Source: Alphaproteobacteria bacterium (GTDB taxonomy: Bacteria; Pseudomonadota; Alphaproteobacteria; ATCC43930; CGMCC-115725). From it: a stretch of DNA of 9,971 bases. Made by a program: the position numbers and the translations under genes. Each line of letters starts with the position of its first letter. Positions within the stretch are counted from its first letter, which is position 1. The notes below the pieces were generated by a model, which saw only the letters and a list, made by a program, of their open reading frames with translations, was not told the DNA's origin and searched no databases. The DNA is taken from assembly GCA_028866355.1 (NCBI GenBank), contig JAGWIH010000061.1, forward strand, positions 1 to 9,971, written 5' to 3'. Positions 8,022 to 9,971 of the stretch are shown here, piece by piece.

Positions 8022-8746
8022 GCGGCGCGGTCGTGCTCCAGGCCGAGGACCTGCACACCTATTACGGCAAAAGCCACATCCTGCATGGCGTCGGCCTCGA
8101 GGTCCGCGAAGGCGAGATCGTCACGCTTTTGGGCCGCAACGGCGCCGGCAAGACGACCACGCTGCGTAGCCTCGTCGGCTTGACCCATCCGCGCGACGGT
8201 GCGGTACGTATTTTCGGCCACGTCACGACCGACTGGATGCCGTACCGCATCGCCGGCATTGGCGTCGGTTACGTGCCCGAAGGCCGGCGCATCTTCCCAA
8301 GCCTGACCGTCGAAGAGAATCTGAAGGTGCCGATCGATCGGCCGGGGCCGTGGACCATCCCGCGCATCTACGAACTCTTCCCGCGGTTGGCGCAGCGCAA
8401 ATCCAACAAGGGCCGTCAGCTGTCGGGCGGTGAGCAGGAAATGCTCTCGATCTCGCGCGCGCTGTTGCTCAATCCCAAGCTGCTGATGCTCGACGAGCCG
8501 TCGCAGGGTTTGGCGCCGTTGATCGTGCAGGAAGTGTTCAAGGTTGTAGCATCCGCGCGCAAGGAAGGCATTTCGGTGCTGCTGGTCGAACAGAACGTGC
8601 GCGCCGCGGTCGAGATCGCCGATCGCGCCTATGTGCTCGATGACGGCAAGGTGGTCTATTCCGGCAAGGCTGCCGAATTCGCCAAGGACGAAGAGCGCGT
8701 TCGCGCGCTCGCCGGCGCCAGCGCCGAGAAGTGGGAAGAGGTTTAG
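8018..8746 (+). CDS. livF: ABC transporter ATP-binding protein (LivF family)
   Basis: This is the second ATPase of the importer. The 242 residues show Walker A GRNGAGKT at 39-46, the LivF-typical YVPEGRRIFPSLTVEENL at 85-102, signature LSGGE at 135-139, and Walker B LLMLDE at 155-160 followed by PSQGLAP. The switch position holds Gln192 in LVEQN instead of His, which is the normal state for LivF. The start overlaps the livG stop by 4 bases. The C-terminal end (AGASAEKWEEV) is a short hydrophilic tail. This gene closes the tightly packed part of the operon; no clear terminator was seen in the 81 bases that follow. Confidence 0.96.
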
Positions 8747-8767
8747 TCCGGCGCGCATGCTGGTGCC

Positions 8768-8796
8768 GTGACCGGCGGCGCAGTGTGGACTAGAAT
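8768..8796 (+). promoter_or_regulatory. Predicted sigma-70-type promoter for the signal-less binding-protein-like gene
   Basis: GTGACC (8768-8773, 4 of 6 matches to TTGACA) is followed after exactly 17 bases by TAGAAT (8791-8796, 5 of 6 matches to TATAAT). Transcription would start near 8803 and give a leader of about 25 bases before ATG 8828. The alternative GTG start at 8768 coincides with the -35 box, so it could not be used by this transcript. Consensus match only. Confidence 0.5.
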
Positions 8797-8815
8797 AGCT
8801 GCGGGAATCAGCGAC

Positions 8816-8821
8816 AGGGAG
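8816..8821 (+). promoter_or_regulatory. Ribosome-binding site for the gene starting at 8828
   Basis: AGGGAG at 8816-8821 sits 6 bases before ATG 8828, an ideal spacing. It selects this start over the in-frame GTG at 8768, which has no such site. Confidence 0.8.
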
Positions 8822-8827
8822 CACGCC

Positions 8828-9715
8828 ATGGCGTCGTCGCTCAAACCGGTTCGCATCGCGCCCAAAGGCATGGGCCTCGCCGATTTCGTCGCCCAGGACG
8901 AGGGCTTCTTCGCGGCCGAAGGTCTCGCCGTCGAATTCGATTGGAAAACCTTCCGCGGCACGCAGTCGAGCTGGAAAGGCCTCGACTATCTCAACCGGCC
9001 GCAGGATCAGCCCTACAACAAGGGCGATGCCGAAGTCATCCAGAGCGCCTGCCAATGGGGCAGTGTGTGCAACGCCGGCGCCGGCATGGGCCGCTTCGTC
9101 GCCGATTGCTACGGAATCTCGCCATGGGCGATTTATGTCCGGCCGGATTCTAAGATCCGCAAGCCCGCGGATTTGCGCGACGTGCCGATCGCCGTCGGCC
9201 TGCGCGCCGGCAGCCACTTCAACGTGCCGTGGCGGCTCGAGCCCTACATGCCGCTCGAGCACATCAAGGTCGTCAATGTCGGCGGCTTCGGCGCGCGGCT
9301 GACGGCGCTGTTGAACAGAGACGTCGAAGCGGCGAGCCTGCTGCCGCCGCAAATCGCCATGGCCGAGCAGCTGGGTCTTCGCAAGGTGATGGAGAATACG
9401 TTCCACACCATCTGGTGGGTGCCCGAGCAGCTCGACCAGGCGACGCTCGCCGCCGTGCTGCGCGCGCTGGCGCGGGCGGAGCAAGCGATCGATGCCGATC
9501 TCGGCAAATACCTGCCGTTGTGGACGCACGCGATCCCGGCGGAATTCGCCGATCGCAAGTGGGACTTCAGCCAGTTCGGCCGCGGCGAGCGCTTCGTCTA
9601 CGAAAAGCTCCCGGACGGCGAATTCGACGAGATCATGGCGCAGGTGACGCGCTGGGGCCTCGACAACTACCTCAAGGAGCGCCGCTTCGAGCGTCTGGCG
9701 GTGTCGTCGCGCTAG
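8828..9715 (+). CDS. NMT1/SsuA-like substrate-binding-fold protein without a signal peptide
   Basis: The 295-residue product resembles periplasmic binding proteins of the NMT1/THI5/SsuA type. It opens with a strand and helix, VRIAPKGMGLADFVAQDEGFF, which runs into AAEGLAVEFDW, the usual start of mature proteins of this fold. RKPADLRDVPIAVGLRAGS (111-129) is the typical strand and anion-holding turn of the second lobe, and LLNRDVEAASLLPP fits the return strand. No hydrophobic signal sequence, lipobox or twin-arginine motif precedes it, so the protein looks cytoplasmic as encoded. Three Cys (75, 81, 94) lie close together and are the only cysteines. No partner permease or ATPase of the SsuBC type is beside it. 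It may work with the upstream importer, act as a cytoplasmic ligand-binding protein, or be an enzyme of this fold, as THI5 and the MqnA/MqnD enzymes are. Its ligand is unknown. It has its own likely promoter, and its end overlaps the convergent channel gene by 44 bases. Confidence 0.75.
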   Translation: MASSLKPVRIAPKGMGLADFVAQDEGFFAAEGLAVEFDWKTFRGTQSSWKGLDYLNRPQDQPYNKGDAEVIQSACQWGSVCNAGAGMGRFVADCYGISPWAIYVRPDSKIRKPADLRDVPIAVGLRAGSHFNVPWRLEPYMPLEHIKVVNVGGFGARLTALLNRDVEAASLLPPQIAMAEQLGLRKVMENTFHTIWWVPEQLDQATLAAVLRALARAEQAIDADLGKYLPLWTHAIPAEFADRKWDFSQFGRGERFVYEKLPDGEFDEIMAQVTRWGLDNYLKERRFERLAVSSR

Positions 9716-9971
9716 CCAGCACGCGGCACAGCGGTAGGGCCACGACGAGCCCGAAAAGTTCCGCCAGGATGAACGCCGGCGCGTCGTGCGGCCGGATGCC
9801 GGCGAAGGTATCGGTCAGCGCGCGTGCGATCGTCACCGCCGGATTGGCGAACGACGTCGATGACGTGAACCAATAGGCGCCGGTGATGTAAGCGGCGACG
9901 GCAATCGCCGTGACCGGCGCGCGGTGGGCGCGGCAGCCCCAGATCACCGCGAGTAAACCGAACGTGGCGAT
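9672..9971 (-). CDS. Aquaporin / MIP-family channel, C-terminal part only
   Basis: The 99 visible residues are the C-terminal third of a major intrinsic protein channel; the 5' part lies beyond the right edge. A hydrophobic stretch at the beginning (about 1-12) and a membrane segment at about 19-37 precede the second NPA box, NPA at 43-45. Arg50 in NPAVTIAR occupies the selectivity-filter position. A last membrane segment spans about 64-85, followed by a short Pro/Ala-rich tail. The SSTSFANPAVTIAR surroundings resemble bacterial aquaporins, including ones found in arsenic-resistance clusters, but no arsenic gene is visible here and the solute cannot be deduced. The frame stays open to the edge without a preferred start; the GTG at 9945-9947 is internal. 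The last 14 codons and the stop overlap the end of the opposite gene. Confidence 0.85.
   Translation of the reverse strand: MATFGLLAVIWGCRAHRAPVTAIAVAAYITGAYWFTSSTSFANPAVTIARALTDTFAGIRPHDAPAFILAELFGLVVALPLCRVLASATTPPDARSGAP

Overview
The base composition (high GC, codons ending mostly in G or C) and the gene set point to an alphaproteobacterium. The ppiD-trpE pair divergent from tpiA resembles an arrangement I know from Rhizobiales-type genomes, and the isolated branched-chain-type ABC transporter cassette would also fit. This placement is an inference from gene content, not from an alignment.

Left part (1-3623) is housekeeping. On the minus strand, ppiD (envelope SurA/PpiD-type folding factor) is followed 4 bases later by trpE (anthranilate synthase component I), which runs off the left edge. 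Divergently, tpiA (triosephosphate isomerase) reads rightward. The 107-base divergent gap holds a good sigma-70-like promoter for ppiD, which also settles the ppiD start codon.

Middle part (3624-8746) is a complete branched-chain amino acid / HAAT-type ABC importer in the order substrate-binding protein, two permeases, two ATPases (livK-H-M-G-F type), all on the plus strand. The binding protein gene has a long 333-base leader region and is followed by a strong intrinsic terminator. The four remaining genes are tightly coupled, with overlaps of 1, 4 and 4 bases. The binding protein carries a twin-arginine-like signal peptide. The transported substrate cannot be read from sequence.

Right part (8747-9971): 81 bases after the last ATPase gene, and behind its own likely promoter, lies a gene for a protein resembling the NMT1/SsuA-type substrate-binding fold. 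It has no visible signal peptide and contains three closely spaced cysteines. Its 3' end overlaps by 44 bases the 3' end of a convergent gene encoding the C-terminal part of an aquaporin/MIP-family channel, which is cut by the right edge.

Nothing in the window looks like a phage, transposon, CRISPR array, RNA gene or defence system. The most interesting item is the signal-less binding-protein-like gene; the rest is ordinary with some regulatory detail.
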